DNA from: Bog-473 sp963779735
Lineage (GTDB): Bacteria; Actinomycetota; Acidimicrobiia; Acidimicrobiales; RAAP-2
Direction of reading: 5' to 3'
NCBI GenBank assembly: GCA_963779735.1
Contig: CAVZZJ010000007.1
Location: 372,001 to 436,000 of the forward strand
Length of the DNA: 64,000 nt
Made by a program: the position numbers and the translations under genes. The notes beneath the pieces are model-generated. The model saw only the letters and a program-made list of their open reading frames with translations, had not been told where the DNA came from and made no database searches. Within the stretch, counting starts at the first letter, position 1; every line of letters begins with the position of its first letter. Shown here in pieces: positions 44,137 through 52,785 of the stretch.

Positions 44137-44322
44137 ATGTTCTACGTGATCGTGTTCGCAATCCTTGCCGTCGTCCTCGTGGTCGGGGGGATATCAGGGA
44201 TGTCTCGTCGACGGAGGAATCTCGAGCGAGATGAAGGAGGCGATGCGGTGACGAGGTCTGCCCGTCGAAACCGCAAAGCAAAGCGGTCACAGTCGCGCCA
44301 TGACCGCCGCAAGCGGCACTGA
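44137..44322 (+). CDS. small membrane peptide with basic tail
   Basis: The 61-residue frame is one transmembrane helix (MFYVIVFAILAVVLVVGGIS) followed by a strongly basic tail (RRNRKAKRSQSRHDRRKRH). The composition is unlike a random shadow. Function unknown. It is 77 nt upstream of the DUF7144 gene on the same strand and could share its transcript. Confidence 0.5.
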   Translation: MFYVIVFAILAVVLVVGGISGMSRRRRNLERDEGGDAVTRSARRNRKAKRSQSRHDRRKRH

Positions 44323-44399
44323 AGCGGTGCAACCGGTTGTTGACCAACGCGCTCCCTGATAGCGTCGAACGGGCCGTACGACGACGTGGGGGGTCGACC

Positions 44400-44810
44400 A
44401 TGAATGCGCATGTGCTTGCGGAACGAACCGGATCGGGCTGGCGAATTTTTGCCGGCATTCTGATAATGCTGGTTGGCATCTTCAACGTGATTGACGGGAT
44501 CGTCACGATTGCCAATCCGCACTACTTCGCCATCTATTCCGATGGCTACACCCACCATCTGATCTTCGGTGATCTGAGCGCGTGGGGCTGGGCCATACTC
44601 ATCGTGGGGATCGTGCAGTTCCTGGCTGCGCTCGCCATCTTCTCCCAACAAAGCTGGGGTGCCGTCGTCGGCATCATCGTGGCATCGTTGGGCGCCATCG
44701 GCCAGCTTCTCTACCTCGGGGTCGACCCTTGGTGGTCGATCATCGTGATTGCCATCGACATCTTGGTCATCTACGCCCTGGCGATGCACGGGTTTCCCGA
44801 ACGGGCGTGA
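44400..44810 (+). CDS. DUF7144-like four-helix membrane protein
   Basis: A 136-residue protein with four helices and the family pattern GSGWRIFAGILIMLVGIFNV at the start and IVIAIDILVIYALAMHGFPE at the end. It is more typical than the copy at 26498-26893. The ATG at 44400 is chosen because the family begins here; the frame is open further upstream. Function unknown. Confidence 0.85.
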   Translation: MNAHVLAERTGSGWRIFAGILIMLVGIFNVIDGIVTIANPHYFAIYSDGYTHHLIFGDLSAWGWAILIVGIVQFLAALAIFSQQSWGAVVGIIVASLGAIGQLLYLGVDPWWSIIVIAIDILVIYALAMHGFPERA

Positions 44811-44911
44811 CGCGGCGGGGTCCACGTCGACGGTGGGGGCAGGGGAACCGGCCCAGGGGATCATGCAATGGCTCGGAGCCCACGCCGCCGCGTTCTTGAG
44901 GTCGTGGCGGA

Positions 44912-45148
44912 TCAGGCGTTGAGGCGCGGCCGTACGACGCCGAGGTAGACCGCGGCCACAACTGCCCCGACCAGACCGAAGAGAAACCACCCCAGCACGC
45001 AGGGCACGATCCACGCCGCCTTCCTGCCTGTGCTCATCTTCCACTGAGGCTGGCGGGCGATATCCGCAACGGCCCAGATGACAACCACGAATGAGGCGAT
45101 GTAGAGGAGGAGGAAAAGCCAGTCCCCACCGATCACGGCTACCGACAT
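44912..45148 (-). CDS. PLDc_N-like two-helix membrane protein
   Basis: The 78-residue protein has two hydrophobic helices (WLFLLLYIASFVVVIWAVAD and IVPCVLGWFLFGLVGAVVAA) joined by RQPQWKMSTGRKAAW, the layout of the phospholipase-D N-terminal domain that occurs as a stand-alone membrane protein. The ATG at 45148 has a GGAGGTGG ribosome binding site. Convergent with the DUF7144 gene. Function unknown. Confidence 0.7.
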   Translation of the reverse strand: MSVAVIGGDWLFLLLYIASFVVVIWAVADIARQPQWKMSTGRKAAWIVPCVLGWFLFGLVGAVVAAVYLGVVRPRLNA

Positions 45149-45510
45149 CGCTACCACCTCCTTTCCCGATCCCAGCATCGCACAGTGCGAATCTGGGGTG
45201 AGGTCACCGAGGCATACGAATCAGCAGGTCATCGAGGGGGGAGGGCCCGCCGCTTCCTGTACCGAGAAGCGGGGAGGCGCGGAGGTGTGCGGTGTGGGGC
45301 GTGCGGTGTGCGGTGTGGGGCGTGCGGTGTGCGGCGTGGGGCTAGGCGGTTGGACGAAAATCGCAGTGGAGGTGGGCAACACCTATGATGCCTGCAGGCG
45401 ACAGGGGGCCGAAGCGTCGCGGGTGCCATCACCTGAGCGGGTATCGGCACAGACCCCCCCTTTCAAGAAGGCGGTGCACAAATGGCGCTTCAGCTTGAGA
45501 AAGGCTGACC
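45149..45510. other. intergenic region between divergent genes, with 21 bp repeats
   Basis: About 360 nt holding the repeat at 45284-45342 and the promoter of the ClC gene. No gene supported. Confidence 0.45.
45284..45342. repeat. 21 bp tandem repeat, about 2.8 copies
   Basis: Units of GTGCGGTGTGCGGTGTGGGG plus C follow each other, the last with one substitution. Within the unit a shorter GTGCG period is visible. It is non-coding and upstream of the ClC gene. Confidence 0.8.
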
Positions 45511-46866
45511 GTGGCGGACTCCCCTGATCCACTGGAGCTCCTGCGCAGCAAAGGCTACCTGTTCCTGCTCGCGGTGGCCTGTCTCCTCGGCGCGCCCATT
45601 TCGGCCATCGCCTACTTCTACCTGAAGCTGGTCAGCTGGCTCCAGCACGAGCTCTACGATGTTTTGCCCAAGGCACTCGGGTTCGCCGGCACCCCGGCGT
45701 GGTGGCCCGTACCGCTGCTCTTGGTGTCGGGCCTGGTGGTGGGCCTGGTCGTCCGGTACCTGCCCGGGCGAGGAGGGCACTCGCCGGCCGACGGGTTCAA
45801 GGTGGGCGGTGGACCGCCGCTGCCCATCGACCTCCCCGGCGTCGTCATCGCTTCCATTGCCACGCTGGCCCTGGGCGCCGTGCTCGGCCCCGAGGCACCG
45901 CTCATCGCCATCGGCGGCGGACTGGGGGCGCTCACCGTCCACCTCGTCAAGAGCGACGCTCCGCCCATGGCCACCCTCGTCATCGCCGGCGCCGGCAGCT
46001 TCGCCGCGATAAGCACGCTGCTCGGCAACCCGCTGGCCGGAGCCTTCCTCCTCATGGAGGCCACGGGACTCGGCGGGCCCGTCTTGGGCATGGTCCTCGT
46101 CCCCGGGCTGCTCGCATCGGGGATCGGCTACATGGTCTTCATCGGCCTGAACTCCTGGACCGGCTTTGGCACCTTCTCCTTGAGCATCCCCAACCTCGGC
46201 CACCTCCCTACACCGACCATCGCCGAGCTGGGCTGGGCGGTGGTGGTCGGGTTGGGAGCCACGGTGCTCGGGGGAGCGGTCCGCTGGACCGCGCTGTTCG
46301 TGCGCCCCTTCGTCGAGCGAAACCTTGTGCTGCTCACCCCGCTCGCCGGCGCCGCAGTGGCGGGCATCGCCATCGCCTTCGCCGAGGGCACCGGCCAGTC
46401 CTACAGCAACGTGCTGTTCTCCGGCCAGAACGAGTTGGCTCCCTTCACGGCACACGCGGCCACGTGGTCGGTGGGCGCCCTCGTCGCGGTGGTCGTCTGC
46501 AAGGGGCTGGCCTACGGCATTTCGCTGAGCAGCTTCCGCGGTGGCCCGATCTTTCCGTCGTTGTTCATCGGAGCCGCCGGGGGCATCGCCCTGTCGCACC
46601 TGCCCGGGCTTCCGATGGTGGCGGGCATGGCCATGGGGATCGGCGCAATGTCCACGGTCATGCTCAAACTTCCCCTGACGTCGGTGTTGGTGGCCAGCTT
46701 GCTGGTCGCCAGTGCGGGCACGGCCACGATCCCGCTCATCATCGTCGCCAGCACCGTCGCCTACGTGGCCTCCGCCCGCTTCGCTCCCGTCCCGGCCAAC
46801 GCGGGTAAGGCGACCGAGCTGATGGAAGCGGCGGCCGCTGCCGCCAGCACCGCCCCTGTTGGATAG
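45511..46866 (+). CDS. ClC-type chloride channel or Cl-/H+ antiporter
   Basis: The 451-residue membrane protein has the ClC helices. The second selectivity motif appears as LGAVLGPEAPLIAIGG, where Glu128 corresponds to the gating glutamate and the usual G-x-E-G-P is GPEAP. The fourth region SSFRGGPIFPSLFIGAAGG corresponds to the GxFxP motif. Ten or more hydrophobic helices are evident. Members exchange chloride (or fluoride or nitrate) for protons or conduct passively. The start is a GTG at 45511 with GAGAAAGG upstream. Together with gadB it could serve acid resistance, though the two genes are on opposite strands. Confidence 0.88.
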   Translation: MADSPDPLELLRSKGYLFLLAVACLLGAPISAIAYFYLKLVSWLQHELYDVLPKALGFAGTPAWWPVPLLLVSGLVVGLVVRYLPGRGGHSPADGFKVGGGPPLPIDLPGVVIASIATLALGAVLGPEAPLIAIGGGLGALTVHLVKSDAPPMATLVIAGAGSFAAISTLLGNPLAGAFLLMEATGLGGPVLGMVLVPGLLASGIGYMVFIGLNSWTGFGTFSLSIPNLGHLPTPTIAELGWAVVVGLGATVLGGAVRWTALFVRPFVERNLVLLTPLAGAAVAGIAIAFAEGTGQSYSNVLFSGQNELAPFTAHAATWSVGALVAVVVCKGLAYGISLSSFRGGPIFPSLFIGAAGGIALSHLPGLPMVAGMAMGIGAMSTVMLKLPLTSVLVASLLVASAGTATIPLIIVASTVAYVASARFAPVPANAGKATELMEAAAAAASTAPVG

Positions 46867-46956
46867 AGGTACCCCGAAAGAAACCCTCCAAAGGGACTGC
46901 CGCACCGGCCACGATCGCCGTCAGGACACCCCTCGCGCCGTATGATGCCGGGAGGC

Positions 46957-47003
46957 GACTGGGGGGTCAAGAGCTCCGGGGCTCGCGACCCCTGGGGCCC
47001 GAC
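46957..47003 (+). repeat. degenerate tRNA-Pro-like 3' fragment
   Basis: The sequence resembles the 3' half of the tRNA-Pro at 9839-9881. The anticodon arm is almost identical with one extra G, the T arm is altered, and GGGCCCGAC ends it where the tRNA has CAGCCCGAC. No 5' half precedes it. It may be an old attachment scar or a tRNA pseudogene; chance similarity is not excluded. Confidence 0.35.
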
Positions 47004-47033
47004 CCGGTCAGAGCTGGTCACTGGCTGATTCGC

Positions 47034-47642
47034 TTGTCGGCAACAGGCAACGTGCGACCAGATGAGCTGGAGGTGTTCGTGGTGGGGTGGTGGGATTCGT
47101 CAGGGGCGTTCGCCCTCTACGGGGTCGTGGCCGGAGCTGCGCTGAGTGGGGCCGCTTCCGTCCTCGCCAATCGACATGCCACTCAGCTGGCCAGGATGGA
47201 TCGGGAGGGTCGAGCGCACGAGGCAGAGCTCGATCGGACGGACGAGCGGGCATTGGACAACGAGCGGGCCACTCGGACGATGCGGGAACGGGTGTACCCC
47301 TCCTTTGTGGAAACCGTGCTCCAGATCGTCGACACGGTGCGTGAGGAGGCCACCAGGGCGAAGGCCGGGGAGCCACCGCTGGCTGAGACGTACAGTCCGG
47401 CGGAGTTTCGAAAAGGGTTCTCCTCGGTAACGGTGTTCGGTTCAGCGGCAACCGTCGAGCTCTGGAACGAGCTGGTCGAGCTGGCCTTGGCGAGCCATGG
47501 GTCCATTGCAAGCCTCAGAGCCGCCACCGACGCCGACCTCCCGTTGAAAGCAGAAGCGATGAATCTCGCCGTCGACGCCCTCAGGGTCCACCAACATGCG
47601 CTCTATGCGTCATTGAGGAAGGACCTCGGGCTGCCCGAGTAG
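47034..47642 (+). CDS. uncharacterised protein with N-terminal membrane helix and coiled coil
   Basis: The 202-residue protein has one hydrophobic segment (SGAFALYGVVAGAALSGAAS, about residues 23-43). A charged coiled-coil stretch follows (about 45-90, RMDREGRAHEAELDRTDERA), then a helical C-terminal part. The pattern of anchor plus coil plus helical bundle is common in unknown actinobacterial proteins. The true start may be the GTG at 47073 or 47076. It sits just after the tRNA-like fragment. No family recognised. Confidence 0.6.
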   Translation: MSATGNVRPDELEVFVVGWWDSSGAFALYGVVAGAALSGAASVLANRHATQLARMDREGRAHEAELDRTDERALDNERATRTMRERVYPSFVETVLQIVDTVREEATRAKAGEPPLAETYSPAEFRKGFSSVTVFGSAATVELWNELVELALASHGSIASLRAATDADLPLKAEAMNLAVDALRVHQHALYASLRKDLGLPE

Positions 47643-47860
47643 CGGATCAGGGATGGGGAGGGGGCCAGATGGTCGACATGTATTCTTGGGACACGATGTG
47701 CGCGACCTCGGTCTCATCCTCAGCCAGGGCCCTCCGTCGGGGCGGTGATGGAGCGGTGGTCCTGAGGCACGCCCACTTCCATCCGCGATAGCCCGACCGC
47801 CCGCATGGGGTCGTCTCCGATCCGAGGTTTCCGCAAGGCGCCGTACATGCGCGCACGTAC

Positions 47861-49246
47861 ATGAACAGAGGAACGCACTCGCCCGTGCGCGGCCCAAGCA
47901 CGCCGGTGTCCCGCGAACCCCCCACGTCTGGCCCGAGAAGATGGCTCGCACGACCGATCGCCGAGGTGAAGCAGGCCGCGGAGGGGCCGGTCGTGCGCAA
48001 TGCCGCATCGCTCTACGGCACCACCATCGTCACCAGCGTCCTGGGTTTCGTCTACTGGTTCATCGCCGCCAGAATGGTCACGGCGCGTGCGGTCGGTACC
48101 GCATCCGCCGTCCAATCGGCCGCGCAGTTCCTTTCCATAGTCTGCGTCATCGGGCTCAACACCCTATTGATCAGTGAGCTGTCGGCCGACAAGAGACACG
48201 CTCGCACCCTCATGCTCACGGCGGCCGCCTGTGCGGGCACGGTGGCACTGCTGGTTTCCGGCGTCGTCGGCCTCGGAGCGTCGCGCCTGTCGCCCTCCAT
48301 CCATCAGAGTCTGAACGGGCCGGCAGGTCTTCTCGTGTTTGCGCTCCTCAGCGCCGGGACGACGATCGTGCTGGTGCTCGACGACGCCTGTATCGGTCTG
48401 CTGCGGGGCGATCTGCAGCTCAGACGGAACACGGTCTTTGCGGCATCGAAGCTGTTGTTGCTTCCGGTGCTGATCACCCTGTGGTCCAGCGCCTCGGGCA
48501 TGGAGCTCGTCGTCGCGTGGTTGGGCGGCCTGGTGATCTCGCTGGCGGCGTTGTGGCACCGCCTGGCCGCGCTGACCAGTGGACAGCCGTCTCGGCTGGA
48601 GTTCGGGCGCCTCTTCGAGAAGAGGCGGCTCATGGCGGGGCACCACGGGCTTAATCTCTCCATTCAGGCGCCGCGGCTCATCCTGCCCGTGCTGGTCGCC
48701 CTGATCCTCGGTCCCGAGGCCAATGCGGCATTCACCGCCGCCTTCCTCACGGTTGGTTTCGTCAACGTCATTCCCGGGCTGCTCTCCACGGTGCTGTTCG
48801 CCCTCTCCCCGGGAGACGAGGGGGCTCTTCGCCGGGAGGTTCGCAAGACGATGCGGATCTGTCTGGTCCTTGCGCTTGCCTCCGCTCCCTTCTTCATCAT
48901 CTTCTCCGGCCTCATCCTCAGCGCCTTCGGTCCCGACTATGTGGAGGCGACGACCCTCCTGGCCCTCTTCGGTCTGACGACCTATCCGACCGCGATCAAA
49001 GCTCACTACGTGGCAATCGCCCGGGTCCGGGGCCTAATGACGCAGGCCGCGTTCCGCACGATGGTCGGATCGTGCTTGGAGTTGGGCCTCGCGGCCGCCG
49101 GTGCCGTCCTCGACGGGCTGAACGGCCTCGCCGTCGGCTACCTGATCGCCGTTTCGATAGAGGCGATCCTGCTCTCTCCCACGGTGTTCGGGGTGCTTCG
49201 CGGACGCCACGTGCATCGGCGCAACGGCCGACGCCTTACCACCTGA
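47861..49246 (+). CDS. polysaccharide flippase-like membrane protein (Wzx/MOP family)
   Basis: The 461-residue protein has about twelve to fourteen transmembrane helices. Its start resembles the MOP/Wzx family (NAASLYGTTIVTSVLGFVYW and ARAVGTASAVQSAAQFLSIV). It would move a lipid-linked oligosaccharide or other polar lipid across the cytoplasmic membrane. A Ser/Pro-rich cytosolic extension of about 40 residues precedes the first helix. No glycosyltransferase is adjacent; instead an ATP-grasp gene follows with a 39 nt gap, suggesting an operon. Confidence 0.82.
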   Translation: MNRGTHSPVRGPSTPVSREPPTSGPRRWLARPIAEVKQAAEGPVVRNAASLYGTTIVTSVLGFVYWFIAARMVTARAVGTASAVQSAAQFLSIVCVIGLNTLLISELSADKRHARTLMLTAAACAGTVALLVSGVVGLGASRLSPSIHQSLNGPAGLLVFALLSAGTTIVLVLDDACIGLLRGDLQLRRNTVFAASKLLLLPVLITLWSSASGMELVVAWLGGLVISLAALWHRLAALTSGQPSRLEFGRLFEKRRLMAGHHGLNLSIQAPRLILPVLVALILGPEANAAFTAAFLTVGFVNVIPGLLSTVLFALSPGDEGALRREVRKTMRICLVLALASAPFFIIFSGLILSAFGPDYVEATTLLALFGLTTYPTAIKAHYVAIARVRGLMTQAAFRTMVGSCLELGLAAAGAVLDGLNGLAVGYLIAVSIEAILLSPTVFGVLRGRHVHRRNGRRLTT

Positions 49247-49285
49247 CGGGGCAACCGGCCCCGGCGCAGCGCCAGCGGCGTTGCG

Positions 49286-50527
49286 GTGGCCATCGCCAAA
49301 ATCTGGATTAGCGTGTGCCATTCGTTTCACGGGGTTGCCGCATCCGGCCACCGTGGAGATGTTCGACGATCTTGGAAGGACGAGGTGGCGGGGACGGGCA
49401 CATCAATTTTGGCGCGCCGGTCGACTCGGAAGGGACAGCCGGCCGTCCTGTTCATTGACGACATCGGATGGGACTGCTTCTTCCAGCTCGCGGCCGGACT
49501 TAGGAGGGCTGGCATCCGGACGGTTCGGATCACCAGGTGGAATCGGAGCCGCGCCACCGCCCTCCTTTTCTTCGACCGGACGATCCAACTGGCCGACGGC
49601 ACCGACCATATCGATCTGCCCGAGATCCTCGAAGGCGAACACATCATGGACGTGCAGATGACCGAGGCCATGGCGGTGGACGCCGGCAAGGGATTTACCT
49701 TGCTACCCCAGAGCCGGTTGACCGAGGGGTGGAACCAGCGTGTGTCCGTCATGGACAAGCTCCTTGTGGCGAGGAGGTTGGGGGAGGTCGGGCTCTGCAC
49801 TCCGCGTGTGCTTTCCGGGCTGGACCTAAGTGCAGGCCAGATCGTTCGCGAGCTCGGACTACCGGTCCTGCGAAAGCTTCGGGTGGGAAGCGGCGGCGAG
49901 GGGATGTCGGTCATCGACACTCGCGAGGGGCTCGACGCCCTGCTCGCCGAGGGTCCGCCCTCGGACGGTTACTTCTTCGAGCAGTTCGTTGAAGGCAGGG
50001 AGCTGCAGGTCGGCGGCGTCTTCGGAGGCGCCGAGGACGTCGTGGTGACCTTTGAGACGCTCCAACGAAGGGGCGCACACCAGCCGGCCAGCCGGATTCG
50101 GATGATCGACGATCCGGCGCTGGTCCAGACGGGGCGGGCCGCGGTCGAGGCCCTGGGCGTCTCGGGGCTGGCCAACATCAACCTGATCAGGGATGTCGAA
50201 GGGCGCGAGTGGATCCACGACGTCAACCCACGGGTATTCGGATGTTTCATGGCCTTTCGAGGAGTGGGCGTCGACCTGCAACGGGCGTACGTCGATTGGC
50301 TCCTCCATTCCTCCCGCCGCGACCCGGTTCCGGCCACGGTCGGCCCGAGCATCACCGTCTTTCCCGCCGCCTACCGGGCCGACCTGGAAGTGGGCCGGGT
50401 GGGCGCCCTCGCCGGGTTCTTGCGAGTTGCCTACCCCTATGTGCGCTGGGCCGGCCTGCGATACGTGGCGTACGAGCTCGGCCGCCAGCTCGTCCACGAG
50501 ATCGAGCATCGCTCCGTGCGGTACTAG
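49286..50527 (+). CDS. ATP-grasp family ligase
   Basis: The protein, 413 residues from a GTG at 49286, has an N-terminal pre-ATP-grasp part (AVLFIDDIGWDCFFQLAAGL) and the ATP-grasp domain. Nucleotide-binding lysines appear in LPVLRKLRVGSGGEGMSVI, the hinge region in GYFFEQFVEGRELQVGGVF, and the Mg-binding Asp/Asn end in EWIHDVNPRVFGCFM. Such enzymes join a carboxylate to an amine or thiol through an acyl phosphate. The substrate is not readable. The start could lie later, since the first 50 residues are Arg/Ser-rich and atypical. Downstream of the flippase gene, so it may modify a peptide or sugar that is exported. Confidence 0.8.
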   Translation: MAIAKIWISVCHSFHGVAASGHRGDVRRSWKDEVAGTGTSILARRSTRKGQPAVLFIDDIGWDCFFQLAAGLRRAGIRTVRITRWNRSRATALLFFDRTIQLADGTDHIDLPEILEGEHIMDVQMTEAMAVDAGKGFTLLPQSRLTEGWNQRVSVMDKLLVARRLGEVGLCTPRVLSGLDLSAGQIVRELGLPVLRKLRVGSGGEGMSVIDTREGLDALLAEGPPSDGYFFEQFVEGRELQVGGVFGGAEDVVVTFETLQRRGAHQPASRIRMIDDPALVQTGRAAVEALGVSGLANINLIRDVEGREWIHDVNPRVFGCFMAFRGVGVDLQRAYVDWLLHSSRRDPVPATVGPSITVFPAAYRADLEVGRVGALAGFLRVAYPYVRWAGLRYVAYELGRQLVHEIEHRSVRY

Positions 50528-50604
50528 TCCGTGCGACCCTGGTGCCGGTGACCGGCGCCACCGGTAGGGCATAATTTCGCGAACGGGCCGGAAGGGAGAG
50601 GGCA

Positions 50605-50850
50605 GTGAGGGTCTGGGTGTACTACAACCGGGCGACCGGTGAAGCCACCATTTACGGTGCCGAGCCGCCGGAGCTGTTCGGTCGGCGACAGTACGACATC
50701 GGCCCGATCGAGCTCAGTGAGGGGCTGATCGCCCGGTACGCCGAGGCCAAGGATGCCTGGCGCACCGCCCACGCCGAGTTCATGGCTGCGGTCGGTACCG
50801 CAGAGGACCCGCCCGACGGACGGCTGCGACCCCGCGCCGCGACGCCCTGA
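50605..50850 (+). CDS. small uncharacterised protein
   Basis: The 81-residue frame begins with a GTG behind AAGGGAGAGGG, a good ribosome binding site, and reads MRVWVYYNRATGEATIYGAE. It is soluble, half beta and half helical by appearance. Its stop overlaps the opposite gene's stop (TGATCA). No family recognised. Confidence 0.55.
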   Translation: MRVWVYYNRATGEATIYGAEPPELFGRRQYDIGPIELSEGLIARYAEAKDAWRTAHAEFMAAVGTAEDPPDGRLRPRAATP

Positions 50851-51018
50851 TCAGGTCCACTCCATCCAGTCGACCGAGCAGTGGGGCCCTTCGTGGACGG
50901 GCAGGAGGTAGCAGGACACCTCGCCGAGCAGCTGCGTGATCTTGATCCACAGGCAGTGGGAGACGATTGGGGGCGGTTCGCCGAAGATCAGCCAGTCGGC
51001 ATCAGGTTCTTTGACCAT
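50851..51018 (-). CDS. short conserved-looking Cys/Trp-rich protein
   Basis: From an ATG at 51018 the 55-residue frame reads MVKEPDADWLIFGEPPPIVS and ends with CSVDWMEWT. Its composition is natural (Trp, Cys, His, Pro), unlike a shadow frame, but I recognise no family. It is tail-to-tail with 50605-50850. Confidence 0.4.
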   Translation of the reverse strand: MVKEPDADWLIFGEPPPIVSHCLWIKITQLLGEVSCYLLPVHEGPHCSVDWMEWT

Positions 51019-51128
51019 GGGGCGCCACCTCGTCTCGAGTACGAGCGCAGCGTACAATTGTCGGCTTGCGCCGGTCGAGGGGCAGGGTTCGGTATCTCGC
51101 TGCGGCACGGGCCGGCGCGGCCGCCCGA

Positions 51129-51854
51129 TCAGCCCTTGACCTTCGACGAGTTGATGGTCAGTGCGGCCGGCGGGACCGGGACCACCACGTCCTCGCCCCA
51201 CTGCGAGAACGTGGACGTCAACTTCACGCCCTTGGGGGCGGTGGAGGCCGCCACGACCGGCAGGTTCGGGCTGCGGGCCGAGACGGTCAGGGTGTTCGAG
51301 AGCTTCGGTGTGGTGCCCGCGGCCGGGCTCGTCCACCTGAGCACGTAGACGGGGGCGCCCGCGACGCCCGAGTTGGCCGTCGAGACCCTCGTGCCGGCGG
51401 CCTTCGGGAGGAGGGCGGTGACGGAGGGCATCGTGACGTCGGCCTTCAGGTTGGCGTACGGGCTCGTCCCGGCCTTCCAGTAGACCCAGCGGGTGCCCAC
51501 CTGCTTCGCCTGGGCGGTGGTGAAACTGAACAGGGTCGTCAGGCCCGACCGGGTTCCGCTGACGTAGGCGGCGGTGGGCGTGACCCGCACCGACAGCTCC
51601 GCCTTGCCGTCGGTGGCCGTCTCCGTGCCGCCGGTGGTGCCCACGTCCGCCACGATCCGCTCGGCGGCCGACGACGAGTGACCGGCGAACACCACGTGCA
51701 CGCCGGTTTGCGCGTCGATGGCCGCTCGGGCCGAACCCAGCACCGAGGCCGCCGACGGCCCGGCCGCGCCGGCCAGCGCGTTCGGGAGCAGCAGCGCGCT
51801 GACCGGTAGCGCCAGGAGCAGGCGGCGGGCGGCAGGGGAGAAGGGCGGGCGCAC
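51129..51854 (-). CDS. exported lipoprotein-carrier-like (LppX/LolA-type) protein
   Basis: The 241-residue protein begins, after a GTG at 51854, with a signal peptide (RRLLLALPVSALLLPNALAG). The mature part is beta-rich. Its end (GVKLTSTFSQWGEDVVVPVP) matches the closing pattern of LppX/LprG- and LolA-like lipid-binding proteins of Actinobacteria. There is no lipobox Cys at the cleavage site, so it would be soluble after export. Likely role: binding or carrying a lipid at the cell surface; the family assignment is tentative. It is divergent from pspA. Confidence 0.55.
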   Translation of the reverse strand: MRPPFSPAARRLLLALPVSALLLPNALAGAAGPSAASVLGSARAAIDAQTGVHVVFAGHSSSAAERIVADVGTTGGTETATDGKAELSVRVTPTAAYVSGTRSGLTTLFSFTTAQAKQVGTRWVYWKAGTSPYANLKADVTMPSVTALLPKAAGTRVSTANSGVAGAPVYVLRWTSPAAGTTPKLSNTLTVSARSPNLPVVAASTAPKGVKLTSTFSQWGEDVVVPVPPAALTINSSKVKG

Positions 51855-51948
51855 CGGGGCAAAACTAGCGGCGGCGGGCTCGCCACCCCGCCGCGCGGCG
51901 CTGGTGTCTATCCTGAGACACAATCGCCGAGCACCAGGAGGGAAAGAG

Positions 51949-52713
51949 ATGGGCATCTTTCAGCGTGCACACGACATTGCGCAGGCCAAGGCCAACAAGG
52001 CGCTCGACGCGGCCGAGAAGCCCGATGAGATGCTCGACCTCTCCTACGAGAAGATGCTCGAGCAGATCACCCAGGTGCGCCGGGCTCTCGTCGACCTGGC
52101 CGGCTCGAAGAAGAACATAGAGCTCCAGGAACAGCAGCTCCAGCACTCCATCGACCACCTCCAGGACCAGGCCAAGGCCGCCCTGGGGCAGGGCCGGGAG
52201 GATCTGGCCAAGGAGGCGCTCTCCCGCAAGGCGGCCGCCCAGCAGCAGATAGACGCCATGGAGCCCCAGCGGGCGCAGATGGCCGAGGAGGAGGAGAAGC
52301 TCACCAAGACGCTGGCTGCGCTCCAGACCCGGGTCAACGAGTTCCGCACCCAGAAGGAGACCCTCAAGGCCCAGTACACCGCAGCCAAGGCGATTACCAC
52401 GGTCGACGAGAGCGCGGCCGGGATCTCCAAGTCGTTCAGTGACTCGGGCGCCTCACTCCAGCGGGCCCAGGACAAGATCGCCACCATGCAGGCCCGCTCG
52501 GGGGCCTTGGACGAGCTGCTCGAGTCCGGAGTCCTCGAGGACGTCGGTGGCGGGGGAGACGACATCCAAAAGGAGCTGGACCAGGTGGGCCAGGCGGCGT
52601 CGGTCGACTCGGAGCTCGCCGCCCTCAAGGCCTCGCTCGGAACGGGCGCTCCGCCGGCGCCCGAGGCGCTGCCTCCCGCTGCGGAGGAGGCCACGCCGGC
52701 GGCGGGCGGCTAG
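51949..52713 (+). CDS. pspA: PspA/IM30-family phage-shock protein
   Basis: The 254-residue protein begins MGIFQRAHDIAQAKANKALD, with the amphipathic N-terminal helix and the opening typical of PspA. A continuous coiled coil of about 170 residues follows (LDLSYEKMLEQITQVRRALV, and so on) and a Pro/Ala/Glu-rich tail. PspA assembles on stressed membranes and stabilises them and the proton gradient. The ATG at 51949 has an AGGAGGGA ribosome binding site. No pspB/C genes are adjacent; a CorA gene follows. Confidence 0.92.
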   Translation: MGIFQRAHDIAQAKANKALDAAEKPDEMLDLSYEKMLEQITQVRRALVDLAGSKKNIELQEQQLQHSIDHLQDQAKAALGQGREDLAKEALSRKAAAQQQIDAMEPQRAQMAEEEEKLTKTLAALQTRVNEFRTQKETLKAQYTAAKAITTVDESAAGISKSFSDSGASLQRAQDKIATMQARSGALDELLESGVLEDVGGGGDDIQKELDQVGQAASVDSELAALKASLGTGAPPAPEALPPAAEEATPAAGG

Positions 52714-52726
52714 AGCACATCGGGGA

Positions 52727-52745
52727 GGCCCGGCGCGACCGGGCC
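52727..52745 (+). terminator. hairpin after pspA
   Basis: GGCCCGG pairs with CCGGGCC around the loop CGCGA. It begins 14 bp after the pspA stop. There is no T-run, as is common for GC-rich actinobacterial terminators. Confidence 0.5.
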
Positions 52746-52785
52746 CATCCCTCCGGCGGGGACGGCGCCGAGTGAGACTGGGGAC

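Noticed and set aside
45490..46905. Long minus-strand frame opposite the ClC gene
   Set aside because: Composed of His/Gly/Asp/Arg-rich shadow sequence. The plus strand encodes clear ClC motifs.
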